From Lachnospiraceae bacterium (lineage in GTDB: Bacteria; Bacillota; Clostridia; Lachnospirales; Anaerotignaceae): a stretch of 64,000 nt of DNA. Location of the stretch: contig CAJTKM010000009.1 of assembly GCA_910576545.1 (NCBI GenBank), positions 43,917 to 107,916 on the forward strand, in the 5' to 3' direction. Below the pieces are notes generated by a model. The model saw nothing but the letters and a program-made list of their open reading frames with translations. It was not told where the DNA came from and did no database searches. The position numbers and the translations under genes were made by a program. How positions within the stretch are numbered: position 1 is the first letter of the stretch; each line of letters opens with the position of its first letter. Of the stretch, positions 17,114 through 24,605 are shown one piece after another.

Positions 17114-18244
17114 ATGAACATGGTTGGCACCAGTGCCTTCAGAGAAGGCCGAAAAGAGATTGCGGATAAATTACTGCGCCGCCATTTCTTAGCGGGAGTG
17201 GGAATGGCTTTTTTGATTGCTGTTTTGGAAGTCGTGCTGTATTTTGTGGAAGAGAGCGCAGGGCTTCTGCAGGATGGGCAGACAGCATATTTATACAGAT
17301 GCGTGCTGCTGCCGACAGGCTTGGATATTGTTGCCGTTTGTATTGTGCTGGGCGTCTGGCGGTTTTTGAAAAACAACCGCGTGATGGCGTATGCCGTATC
17401 ACTGATGCATATGTTTTTTGCGTTTATTGTGTATTCCACGCATATCCAGTTTCCGTCTCTGTATATCTTTTTTGCTATCGCCATACTCCTGACAACTGCA
17501 TACGGCGATGTGGTCATGACAAGCACTGTGACGGCCTTGAGCATTATTCTGAAAGTTATTTCGGATATCAGTCCGGCGGCGTACCCGATACGCTCGCTTT
17601 CCTCAGCGATAGATTTCCGGCTGGAACGTCAGAACTTTATCGTATCTCTGATTGCTCTGGGGGCGTTTTATATCATCTGCCTTGTGATGATTGCCATTGA
17701 ACGGGAAAAAAATGCGCTCGGGATACAGCAGGAACGGGAAAATGTGCAGCTTTTCCAGAAGATCATGACCGATACGCTGACGGGTGTGCATAACCGAAAC
17801 GCGCTCCGCCTGAGCTTTGACAGGGTCATCGCGGATAAAACGGACACGGAATATGTTCTTGCAATGCTGGATATTGATTATTTTAAGAATGTAAACGATA
17901 CCTTTGGGCATCTGGTCGGGGATTCCTATCTGCAGGCGCTTGGCAGGGTGCTGGACCATGTGCCGGACGCAGAGGCGTTCCGCTTTGGCGGGGACGAATT
18001 CTGTCTGCTTTTTGCGGGCTGTACACGAAAGCAGGTGGAGGAACGCTGTCGGACGGCGCAGGAAAAATTCCTTGGGAATGACCTTTGCAGGAAATATGCT
18101 GAAGTTAATGTCAGCTTTGGGCTGGCGCAATATGATAGAAAAATCACTCCGTCAGAATGGGTGCAGCACGCTGACCACGCGCTTTATGAAGCGAAGAAAA
18201 ACCGCGGCTCAATCTGCTTCTACCAGCCGGAGGAAACGGAGTAA
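17114..18244 (+). CDS. Membrane diguanylate cyclase (GGDEF domain)
   Basis: 376 aa from the ATG at 17114 (GGAGG upstream). Residues 25-205 contain five or six hydrophobic helices without a known sensor motif. A short coiled linker (residues 205-225) leads to a GGDEF domain at about 225-370. The active-site motif is intact (FRFGGDEFCLLFAG), and the substrate Asp is in LAMLDIDYFKNVNDTFGH. It should make cyclic di-GMP from two GTP at the membrane. I see no RxxD inhibitory site just before the catalytic motif, so product inhibition may be absent. No EAL domain is nearby. Confidence 0.9.
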   Translation: MNMVGTSAFREGRKEIADKLLRRHFLAGVGMAFLIAVLEVVLYFVEESAGLLQDGQTAYLYRCVLLPTGLDIVAVCIVLGVWRFLKNNRVMAYAVSLMHMFFAFIVYSTHIQFPSLYIFFAIAILLTTAYGDVVMTSTVTALSIILKVISDISPAAYPIRSLSSAIDFRLERQNFIVSLIALGAFYIICLVMIAIEREKNALGIQQERENVQLFQKIMTDTLTGVHNRNALRLSFDRVIADKTDTEYVLAMLDIDYFKNVNDTFGHLVGDSYLQALGRVLDHVPDAEAFRFGGDEFCLLFAGCTRKQVEERCRTAQEKFLGNDLCRKYAEVNVSFGLAQYDRKITPSEWVQHADHALYEAKKNRGSICFYQPEETE

Positions 18245-18257
18245 CAGAAAAATATTA

Positions 18258-18290
18258 AAGCGGCTTCTCAAAAAGAAAAGCCGCTTTTCT
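18258..18290. terminator. Bidirectional terminator between convergent genes
   Basis: AAAGCGGCTT ... AAGCCGCTTT forms a 10-bp stem with a 10-base A-rich loop and T/A tracts on both sides. It can serve the GGDEF gene and the small membrane gene on the other strand. Confidence 0.75.
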
Positions 18291-18291
18291 G

Positions 18292-18516
18292 TTATTCATC
18301 TTTTCCGACTGCAAAAATGGCAGCTGAAGCAATGATAATCAAAACTGTCAGTATCAGGGCGGCCAGACAGGGACCGCTTCCCGCATAACGCCACGCACTA
18401 TTAAGCCATGAACCGGCAGCCTTATCTAAACCCTGCAGGACTCTCAGCATGTAAATTTCCAAAGACAGGCAGAGCCCGCCCCCAATCATTCCCATTAGCC
18501 CAACTGATTTTTTCAT
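18292..18516 (-). CDS. Small two-helix membrane protein
   Basis: 74 aa from the ATG at 18516, behind GGGGGA; a TTG further upstream overlaps the previous stop but lacks a binding site. Two hydrophobic segments (residues 4-20 and 45-68, ending AAIFAVGKDE) with a short outside loop. I do not recognise a family. It follows the secreted protein gene by 47 bp on the same strand, so the two may share a transcript. Confidence 0.5.
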   Translation of the reverse strand: MKKSVGLMGMIGGGLCLSLEIYMLRVLQGLDKAAGSWLNSAWRYAGSGPCLAALILTVLIIIASAAIFAVGKDE

Positions 18517-18563
18517 GTATCTTCCCCCATTCCCTGAAAAGCTTTCTGCCGTATATACCCTTG

Positions 18564-19241
18564 TCAAGCGAAGGTATAAAAACCAGCGCAGATTTCTTCT
18601 TTGTATGCCAGCAGAGCTTCAAATTCTGCTTTCTGTTCCGCATTGGCGGGGTCATACTGCACATCAGAGGCGTTCACACAGAGCCAGACTGTATTGTTAT
18701 CCCTGTAAATTTCTGTGTAGGGGACTGCAAAATTTTCTCTGACTTCATTCTCCCAGTACTGCAAATCAAACCGCGCCAGAGAGAATACAAGCATTTCGCC
18801 TGACGGGTCGTAAAAATGGAGCATCGAGGTTACGTCATTCTGGCTTTCCCAAATATAAAAGCTGTCTTTCGCACAACCCTCCGGCAGGAGTACGCCCGCG
18901 CGCAGACTGCCGCTTTCATAGAGGATACGGTCTTTGTCCATAAAATACGCCGTTTTGGTATTCCCGTTCCAGCGCATTTCCAGACCAGCCTGTTCCGCAG
19001 CAGCCTGTACAAGGGGCAGTGCGGCACTGCCGCTTTCCGCCGTAATGCCGCACTGCGCCGCCATCTGCCGCACCGGAAGCATGGCAATATTATTTTCTTC
19101 AAATATATGCCCAACGCTCCGTTCTGCCTGCATTTCCCCGTTTATCACTATGGCTGTATGCTTAAGCATCTGCGCATCTGCGGCAAGCGCCGGCATTGTG
19201 AACAGCCCTGCCGCCGTCAGTGTGAGAAACCATTTTTTCAT
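18564..19241 (-). CDS. Secreted protein with copper amine oxidase N-terminal-like (stalk) domain
   Basis: 225 aa. The ATG at 19241 follows AAGGAGG. A Sec signal peptide at residues 1-21 ends ALAADA, with no lipobox Cys. Residues 28-100 resemble the copper amine oxidase N-terminal domain common in Clostridia (IVINGEMQAERSVGHIFEEN, then MLPVRQMAAQCG and a strand ending KTAYF). This domain acts as a surface stalk or binding module. The rest (residues 100-225) is unrecognised. It is the third of three small leftward genes downstream of the sigma/anti-sigma pair, all possibly on one transcript. Confidence 0.6.
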   Translation of the reverse strand: MKKWFLTLTAAGLFTMPALAADAQMLKHTAIVINGEMQAERSVGHIFEENNIAMLPVRQMAAQCGITAESGSAALPLVQAAAEQAGLEMRWNGNTKTAYFMDKDRILYESGSLRAGVLLPEGCAKDSFYIWESQNDVTSMLHFYDPSGEMLVFSLARFDLQYWENEVRENFAVPYTEIYRDNNTVWLCVNASDVQYDPANAEQKAEFEALLAYKEEICAGFYTFA

Positions 19242-19259
19242 GTCGTGTACCTCCTTAGG

Positions 19260-19517
19260 TCAGCTATGCCAGTTGTTGACTGTCCGGACGATTTCAGCGT
19301 GGATGCGTTCCACTTCTTCAATCCTTACCGCTGAAATCCTCCGGCATTCTGCTTCAAAATCAATTCCCGGGAACAGCTTTCTCAGCAGAAGGTTCACCTC
19401 AGGCGATGCGCCCATGCCTGCTTTTACCAGCTCCGATGCCGGAAACAGGCTGAGGGCGGATTTTAAGACTGCCTGTTCTACATTTCTGATTTCTTCAAAA
19501 TTCCTGATTTTTTTCAT
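19260..19517 (-). CDS. Small hypothetical protein
   Basis: 85 aa; the ATG at 19517 follows GGAGGG. Mostly helical and charged, with no signal peptide or membrane segment and no motif I recognise. It lies 23 bp after the anti-sigma gene and 18 bp before the secreted-protein gene, so it is likely co-transcribed. Reality is supported by the ribosome binding site and tight packing rather than by homology. Confidence 0.5.
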   Translation of the reverse strand: MKKIRNFEEIRNVEQAVLKSALSLFPASELVKAGMGASPEVNLLLRKLFPGIDFEAECRRISAVRIEEVERIHAEIVRTVNNWHS

Positions 19518-19540
19518 TTCCGTCTGCCCTCCTGCGGCAG

Positions 19541-20668
19541 TTATTCTGTTCCAAGCAGGATTTCAACACGGCGGTATGTTGCGCCGACTTCCTCCTGTCC
19601 CTGTGTCTGCCATTCGATTTCTCCGATTGTGCCCAGCTCTGACAAAAATGCCTCTAAATTTTCCACAGGAATCATAACGGAAATGCTGGAGCCGTCCGCG
19701 CTTTCCTGAAAACCTGCATAATTTTCCGCTGCCTGAAGCACAGAGCCGTACACGTCCGCGCCGTTGTTTTGCGGGTTTAGCTTCAGTGAATCACCCGATT
19801 TTTCTTCTGCCGCAGAGTCCGGCGTAATACTGTTGTCTGAAATGCTGTTGTCTGCGGATTCCGTTCCGTCCGCGGCTTTTGCCAGAGCAGGTGCAGCCGT
19901 CGGGGCAGACAGCGATGCGTTTTCCGGCACAGGTGCGGAGCGGAGCATAGGATTCGGTGTGCTTTCCGGCTCAGGCTGTGCAGGTTCCTGCGGTGCTGTG
20001 TGTGCGGTTTTGTTTGTTGTGGTATGCGCCATTTCTTCCGGTGCGGGCGTGCTATCCAAATCTGCTTTCTGCATCTGCGTTGTTTCTTCCGTACTGCCAG
20101 CTGCCGTGACAGGTGACGCAGCATCTTCCGGCGCAGTGTCCGTCTGGACGCTTTCTGCTCCGCCCTCGTCAGGCAGGTTTGATGAAAGCTGTACAGGTTC
20201 CGACGGGGTTTGGCGCATATTCATGGCGCCGTTGATTCCTCCGACAGCCGCAACGACCAAAACAGCCGCCGCTACAAGGCTCAGCCCTTTCCAGCCGTGC
20301 CGTTGTTTTCTTTCCTGTTCTTTTTCCGCTTTTGCCTTTTGCAGAATCTCTGTTTTTCGCACGACTTTCCACTCCACAGGGGGTGTGCTGACGTGGTTCG
20401 GCAATATTGCCGTTTCGTCCGATTCGTCTGTTTCCTCCGCCAAAGAGCCGGCCGCCGCAATTTTCTGCATCAGTTCTGCATGGTAGCCCTCCGGCAGCTC
20501 CGCTTCGGGGAGGGAACGCAGCGTTTCCATAACAGCCATATGCTGTGACGCGGCTTTCCGGCATTTTGGACATTCTGCCAGATGCGCCTTGATTTCCGCG
20601 GATTCCTCCGGCGTTGTTTCCCATTCCAAATAAATCCAGAGAAGATCCCGGCATTCTTCACACTTCAT
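19541..20668 (-). CDS. Anti-sigma factor, zinc-finger (ZAS) type
   Basis: 375 aa from the ATG at 20668 (AGGAGGG upstream); a longer frame begins inside the sigma gene and is not needed. Residues 1-40 hold the zinc-binding anti-sigma motif H-x3-C-x2-C (HLAECPKC) preceded by CEECRD. A single membrane helix is near residue 130 (GLSLVAAAVLVVAAVGGI). The outside part has a long Thr/Ser/Pro/Ala linker (residues 150-285) and a folded C-terminal domain (ENYAGFQESADGSSISVMIP to the end) like the DUF4349-type modules on such regulators. It should hold the ECF sigma factor inactive until an envelope signal arrives. Its start overlaps the sigma gene by 11 bases. Confidence 0.85.
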   Translation of the reverse strand: MKCEECRDLLWIYLEWETTPEESAEIKAHLAECPKCRKAASQHMAVMETLRSLPEAELPEGYHAELMQKIAAAGSLAEETDESDETAILPNHVSTPPVEWKVVRKTEILQKAKAEKEQERKQRHGWKGLSLVAAAVLVVAAVGGINGAMNMRQTPSEPVQLSSNLPDEGGAESVQTDTAPEDAASPVTAAGSTEETTQMQKADLDSTPAPEEMAHTTTNKTAHTAPQEPAQPEPESTPNPMLRSAPVPENASLSAPTAAPALAKAADGTESADNSISDNSITPDSAAEEKSGDSLKLNPQNNGADVYGSVLQAAENYAGFQESADGSSISVMIPVENLEAFLSELGTIGEIEWQTQGQEEVGATYRRVEILLGTE

Positions 20669-21302
20669 GGAACCGTCCCTCCTTTCTTTTCTTATGACGG
20701 AGCGAAAGGCCATTCCGTTCCCTGTTTTTTAATATTTCTTCTTTTAATTGGCTGCGTGCGCGGCAGATGCGGGATTTTACTGTACCCAAAGGCATTTCCA
20801 GTGTTTCCGCGATTTCCTCATAGGAAAGCCCGCGGATATCGCGCAGCGTTACAGCCGCTTTATGTTCAGGAGAGAGCTTTTCCATAGCAAGCAGTATTTC
20901 CCGCTGTTTTTCCTGCCGCAGGAGCGCTTCCTCAGGCGTTTCCCGCTCATCGGCAATCTGTAATGCCCATGCGCCTTCTTCGTTCTGCATCTCCTGCTCC
21001 AAAGAAAGGCTTGTCCTGCCTTTGCGTTTCCGCATTTCATCAATGCAGGCGTTTACCGTTATCCTGTAAATCCATGTGGAAAACGCGGCGCGTTCGTCAA
21101 AACTGGGGATACTCCGGAAAACCTTCAAAAAGACTTCCTGCGAAATATCCTTTGCGTCCTCACTGCTGCCAGCCATGCGCAGCGCGATATTATAAACCCT
21201 TTTTTCATGCGCAAGCACAAGCTGTTCAAACGCTGCCATATCTCCGCGTTTTGCCAAAGAAATCAGTATTTTTTCCGACTGCTCTGTCATCGGCATATCC
21301 AC
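20658..21302 (-). CDS. RNA polymerase ECF sigma factor (SigW/RpoE-like)
   Basis: 214 aa from a GTG at 21302, the codon best spaced after GGAGG. Region 2 spans residues 15-85 (FEQLVLAHEKRVYNIALRM, then DISQEVFLKVFRSIPSF, and FSTWIYRITVNACIDEMRKR); region 4 spans about 130-185 (LSPEHKAAVTLRDIRGLSYEEIA, then PLGTVKSRICRAR). These are the core -10 and -35 recognition parts; regions 1 and 3 are missing, as in ECF factors. It is coupled to the anti-sigma gene. The leader from its promoter can form a perfect 8-bp hairpin (GACGGCAG / CTGCCGTC, 21329-21357). ECF factors usually control their own operon. Confidence 0.93.
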   Translation of the reverse strand: MDMPMTEQSEKILISLAKRGDMAAFEQLVLAHEKRVYNIALRMAGSSEDAKDISQEVFLKVFRSIPSFDERAAFSTWIYRITVNACIDEMRKRKGRTSLSLEQEMQNEEGAWALQIADERETPEEALLRQEKQREILLAMEKLSPEHKAAVTLRDIRGLSYEEIAETLEMPLGTVKSRICRARSQLKEEILKNRERNGLSLRHKKRKEGRFHEV

Positions 21303-21370
21303 ATCTGTCACCTCCGTTCAAAAAAGCTGACGGCAGCGTCTTCTTACCCCTGCCGTCACTATTCTACCTC

Positions 21371-21399
21371 ATTCTATCATATGTCCATATCCGCAACAA
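21371..21399 (-). promoter_or_regulatory. Promoter of the ECF sigma operon
   Basis: Reverse strand: -35 TTGTTG (21399-21394), 17-base spacer, -10 TAGAAT (21376-21371), about 69 bases before the GTG. It looks like a SigA promoter; I did not find a clear ECF-type AAC/CGTA pair. Confidence 0.5.
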
Positions 21400-21440
21400 G
21401 CATTATTTCCGCGGCTTTCCGCCTCAAAACGACGTTGTTT

Positions 21441-22319
21441 TTATGGTTTGCAGATGCCGCAGGGCTCGTAACCGTCGGCAGTCAGTTTCTCCCGTGTGCC
21501 GGAATAGTTTTGCCGGTTTTCTTCTTTTAGTTTCGCCACGCCGGAACAATCAGGCTTATGGAATTTTTTGGAACTGGTGTTCAGCACATATTCCATTGTT
21601 TTGCCGGTTTCGGGTTCCACGCTTTCGGCGGCACGGCTGTTGCCTGTGGCATAATCAATCGCGACGCCCGGCTGGACGTTATAGCAGTAAACGCAGAAGC
21701 AGATTCCCTCGCCGTCATCTTCCACAGACTGCGCTTCAATCAGCACGCCGTCTGCTACAAGGTTTTCCCCTGTGAAAACAGGCGTCACACGATAGAGGAC
21801 ATGGTTTTCCGTTTCCTTTATGTAGTCGGCAACCATGTTTTCAAATGGCAGCATACCGTCTACGTTCAGGTAACGTGTCCCGGTAATCAGGTTGCCTGCG
21901 TTTGCGTTTTCGCCTGTCAGCTGGAATCCGATGAGATGGCAGCGGTTATAGAGGTATTTCCCTTCCACAAAATCATATTTCATGGTCTGCCAGCCGCTGG
22001 GCTTGACCTGCCCGATGGATTTGCGTTCTTCGGTCGGCATCAGGTCAACGCCGATATTGGCAATGGCAACGCCGCAGCGGCCCAGAGAATCCAGCTCGCT
22101 GTATGTTTCATAGGATTCTGCTGCAAAATCCTCCTCGCTGAACAAAGGGATATTGCCGTTGATTTCGACAAACGGCGCACCGTCATAGTCCGGCAGGGAT
22201 TCCAGCGTTGCAGTCTGCGCGGGGGCGGGCTGCGAAATGCCGGCGCTAACGCCGGAACATGCGCTGAACAGCAGAGAAAGAACAAGTATCAGCGGCAGAA
22301 ATATTTTTTGTTTTTTCAT
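21441..22319 (-). CDS. DNA/RNA non-specific endonuclease, lipoprotein form
   Basis: 292 aa. The signal peptide ends in the lipobox LFSAC (Cys 21), so it should be anchored on the outer face of the membrane. The NUC1/EndA-type core spans residues 60-190: the active-site stretch YNRCHLIGFQL corresponds to DRGH of the family, with His as general base, and NAGNLITGTRYLN supplies the metal-binding Asn. Residues 240-292 form a cysteine domain (KKFHKPDC ... YEPCGICKP), a likely zinc site also seen at the end of other Clostridial nucleases. It probably degrades extracellular DNA or aids DNA uptake. Its start overlaps the upstream gene by ATGA. Confidence 0.85.
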   Translation of the reverse strand: MKKQKIFLPLILVLSLLFSACSGVSAGISQPAPAQTATLESLPDYDGAPFVEINGNIPLFSEEDFAAESYETYSELDSLGRCGVAIANIGVDLMPTEERKSIGQVKPSGWQTMKYDFVEGKYLYNRCHLIGFQLTGENANAGNLITGTRYLNVDGMLPFENMVADYIKETENHVLYRVTPVFTGENLVADGVLIEAQSVEDDGEGICFCVYCYNVQPGVAIDYATGNSRAAESVEPETGKTMEYVLNTSSKKFHKPDCSGVAKLKEENRQNYSGTREKLTADGYEPCGICKP

Positions 22320-22726
22320 TTAACATAAACCTCCTCTGTAATCGTTTCATGGGAATGGCCTTTGAAATCTTCTGTGGAAACGAGTTTCCAGCCATGTTCC
22401 GCAAGCGGTATGGAAAAATGCAGGCTGGCGGGATATCTGCGGTTCCAGCGGTAGAGTATGAGCTTTTCTATGCGTTCCGCATACGGCGCGGGGTCTGCGG
22501 TTTCCGCAAAGCAGAAATCATTTGCACCCGCATGCTCCAGAAAATCCTCATCTATTATAAAATCCGCGCTTTCTTCCGGAGAAAACTGCTTCGCGGAATA
22601 GGCGTTCAGCCAGAGTTTTCCACTGGAAAGCCGCAAGAGCCGTTCCCGCAGAAGCCTGTCCTGGCTCTGTCTGCGGTTTGCAAATGCCATGCCGTTGTCA
22701 TCATCTGTACACACTATCAAAATCAT
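22316..22726 (-). CDS. Conserved hypothetical protein upstream of the nuclease
   Basis: 136 aa from the ATG at 22726, 8 bases after AGAGGTGA. It opens MILIVCTDDDNGMAFANRRQSQDR, a conserved start I know from Clostridial proteins that are sometimes labelled ribonuclease Z, but it lacks the metallo-beta-lactamase HxHxDH motif, so that label is not supported. The N-terminus also recalls dihydrofolate-reductase-like folds, which is only a guess. It is translationally coupled to the secreted nuclease. No signal peptide, so it is cytoplasmic. Confidence 0.6.
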   Translation of the reverse strand: MILIVCTDDDNGMAFANRRQSQDRLLRERLLRLSSGKLWLNAYSAKQFSPEESADFIIDEDFLEHAGANDFCFAETADPAPYAERIEKLILYRWNRRYPASLHFSIPLAEHGWKLVSTEDFKGHSHETITEEVYVK

Positions 22727-22925
22727 TTGTTTGTTCACCTCTGTTTTGTTATATTATTACAGTATAACATGAATTTTGAAGGAGCCGCAAACAATATACC
22801 GAAAATCAGGGCAAAAACCGGAAAAATTCTTGATTTTCCGCTTCTGTCACAGTTCCGGAGGATATATTTTCATTCCTTCCGTCTTTGTTTTGTGGTATGA
22901 TGTGGAATAGAGAAATGAGGAAAGG

Positions 22926-24074
22926 ATGATATGTTTGCGGGCTTCGGCTGGGCTTTATATACACATACCGTTTTGCAGACAGAAATGCCTGTACTGCGAT
23001 TTCCCATCGTTTGCGGGGCGTGAGGACTTGCAGGAGCATTATACTGCGTCGCTTTTGGCGGAAATCCGACGGCGCGCACAGATGTGCCAGGGCAGGATAT
23101 TTCAGTCTGTATTTTTTGGCGGAGGAACGCCGACGGCACTTCCCCTGCCGATTTTGGAACGGCTGGCGCGGGAGGTTTTTGCATCGTTCCATATTACAGA
23201 AGGGGCGGAGATTACGACGGAGGCAAACCCCGGCACGCTGAGCCGCGAAACAGCCCGGACACTGCGAGGCATCGGCTTCAACCGTCTGAGCATCGGCGTG
23301 CAGGCTTGGCAGAACCATCTTTTGAAACGGCTGGGGCGCATCCATACCATTGAGGAATTTTTGGAGAATTACCGTATTGTACGGGAAGAAGGTTTTCGGA
23401 ATGTGAATGTCGACCTGATGTTTGCCCTGCCGGGGCAGACACTGGAAGAATGGCAGGAAACGCTGGAACAGGCAACGATACTCGAGCCGGAACATATTTC
23501 GGCGTACAGCCTGATTTTGGAGGAGGGCACGCCCTTTTACCGGGAATGGGAGGAAGGAAAGCTGACAACAGTTTCAGAGGAGCTGGACAGGGAGATGTAC
23601 CATTTTGCGGTGGATTTCCTTGCGGAAAAAGGCTATACGCAGTATGAGATTTCCAACTTTGCCAAACCCGGCAGACAGAGCCGCCATAACCGTATCTACT
23701 GGCAGGCGGAGGAGTATCTCGGGCTGGGGCTGGGCGCACATTCTTTCTGGAATGGAGAAAGGTTCCATAACCCTTATGGCCTTGAGGAATATATGCAGGC
23801 AGGGGGGATTCCGGAACGGCTGGAACAGGACAGGGAAAAAATTTCGGAACAGGACGCGCTTGCGGAATTTATGTTCCTTGGGCTTCGGCTGACGGAAGGC
23901 GTTGCCTTTGCCGCCTTCAGGGAGCGTTTCGGCAGGGAAATGAAGGACGTCTATGGCAGCCGGATTGATAAGCTGACGCGGCAGGGGCTGCTTGCGGCAG
24001 ATGGGGCGGGGATACGCCTGACGCGCCGCGGCATAGATGTGAGCAATGTGGTGTTCGGGGAATTTCTTTTGTAA
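22926..24074 (+). CDS. hemW: Radical SAM heme chaperone HemW (coproporphyrinogen oxidase-like)
   Basis: 382 aa. The radical SAM cluster motif C-x3-C-x2-C is at residues 18-25 (CRQKCLYC) after IHIPF, and the SAM-contact GGGTPT is near residue 65. FNRLSIGVQAWQNHLLKRLGR near residue 119 and NRIYW with GLGLGAHSF near residue 270 are HemW/HemN family marks. Like HemW and unlike HemN, it lacks an extended N-terminal region. HemW hands heme to respiratory enzymes; in heme-poor anaerobes the role is unclear. It is the usual neighbour of the hrcA-grpE-dnaK operon in Firmicutes (lepA-hemW-hrcA), although lepA is not here. Confidence 0.93.
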   Translation: MICLRASAGLYIHIPFCRQKCLYCDFPSFAGREDLQEHYTASLLAEIRRRAQMCQGRIFQSVFFGGGTPTALPLPILERLAREVFASFHITEGAEITTEANPGTLSRETARTLRGIGFNRLSIGVQAWQNHLLKRLGRIHTIEEFLENYRIVREEGFRNVNVDLMFALPGQTLEEWQETLEQATILEPEHISAYSLILEEGTPFYREWEEGKLTTVSEELDREMYHFAVDFLAEKGYTQYEISNFAKPGRQSRHNRIYWQAEEYLGLGLGAHSFWNGERFHNPYGLEEYMQAGGIPERLEQDREKISEQDALAEFMFLGLRLTEGVAFAAFRERFGREMKDVYGSRIDKLTRQGLLAADGAGIRLTRRGIDVSNVVFGEFLL

Positions 24075-24091
24075 ATAGAAAGTGGAGGGGA

Positions 24092-24352
24092 ATGATGTCA
24101 GAATTAACGGGAATGATGAATATAGGCAGGGAAATGGCGGGAAAACTGGAATCCGTTGGGATCAGGTCCGCGGAAGAATTACAGGAAATTGGCGCGAAAC
24201 AGGCGTTTTTTAAGCTAAAGGAGATATATCCTAATGTCTGTTTGGTGCATCTATATGCACTGGAGGGTGCGGTGCAGAATACGGGATATAACCGTCTTTC
24301 GGAGGACACGAAAAAGGACTTAAAGGCGTTCAGTGATTTTTTAAGAAGTTAA
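24092..24352 (+). CDS. TfoX/Sxy C-terminal domain protein
   Basis: 86 aa. The whole protein matches the TfoX C-terminal domain: NIGREMAGKLESVGIRSAEEL, then GAKQAFFKLKEIYPNVCLVHLYALEGAV. The N-terminal TfoX domain is absent, as is common in Clostridia. In Proteobacteria TfoX helps competence; in Firmicutes the function of the lone domain is unknown, and a helix-hairpin-like nucleic-acid contact is assumed. It lies 17 bp after hemW; two adjacent ATGs follow GGAGGGG, and I took the first. Confidence 0.8.
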   Translation: MMSELTGMMNIGREMAGKLESVGIRSAEELQEIGAKQAFFKLKEIYPNVCLVHLYALEGAVQNTGYNRLSEDTKKDLKAFSDFLRS

Positions 24353-24507
24353 TATGTAATGAAGGATTTGGAGAAAATCAGAAAGGATATGGGGTCAATA
24401 TTTATCTGGATGAAACATGAGTTTCAAAAGAGCAATGGGAAAGATGTGGGACATACCCATGCAGCCGCGTTTTCGGTCTGCATGTAAGAAAAGATAAATT
24501 TTTGAAA

Positions 24508-24540
24508 ATAGCACTTGACATTGGCAGGTTCAAGTGCTAT
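24508..24540 (+). promoter_or_regulatory. Perfect 11-bp inverted repeat over the hrcA promoter
   Basis: ATAGCACTTGA and TCAAGTGCTAT are exact inverted copies separated by 11 bases. The repeat covers the -35 and reaches into the -10. The arms share GCAC with CIRCE, but the inner spacing is 15 rather than 9 bases between the GCACTT/AAGTGC cores, so it is not a normal CIRCE. Confidence 0.7.
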
Positions 24541-24543
24541 CTT
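24515..24543 (+). promoter_or_regulatory. Promoter of the hrcA heat-shock operon
   Basis: Consensus -35 TTGACA (24515-24520), 17-base spacer, -10 TATCTT (24538-24543), SigA type. Transcription should start near 24550, just before the CIRCE element, as in other CIRCE-controlled operons. Confidence 0.75.
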
Positions 24544-24555
24544 AATGTATAGAAA

Positions 24556-24582
24556 TTAGCACTCGATAGCGGTGAGTGCTAA
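24556..24582 (+). promoter_or_regulatory. CIRCE operator (HrcA binding site)
   Basis: TTAGCACTC-N9-GAGTGCTAA, a perfect match to the CIRCE consensus, immediately downstream of the predicted transcription start. HrcA bound here blocks transcription; GroE helps keep HrcA active. Confidence 0.95.
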
Positions 24583-24605
24583 TAAATCGGAAAGGAGGCG
24601 GCAAA

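Noticed and set aside
24359..24487. 42-codon frame between the TfoX-domain gene and the hrcA promoter
   Set aside because: Opens with ATG but lacks a ribosome binding site and shows no motif; too short to support as a gene.
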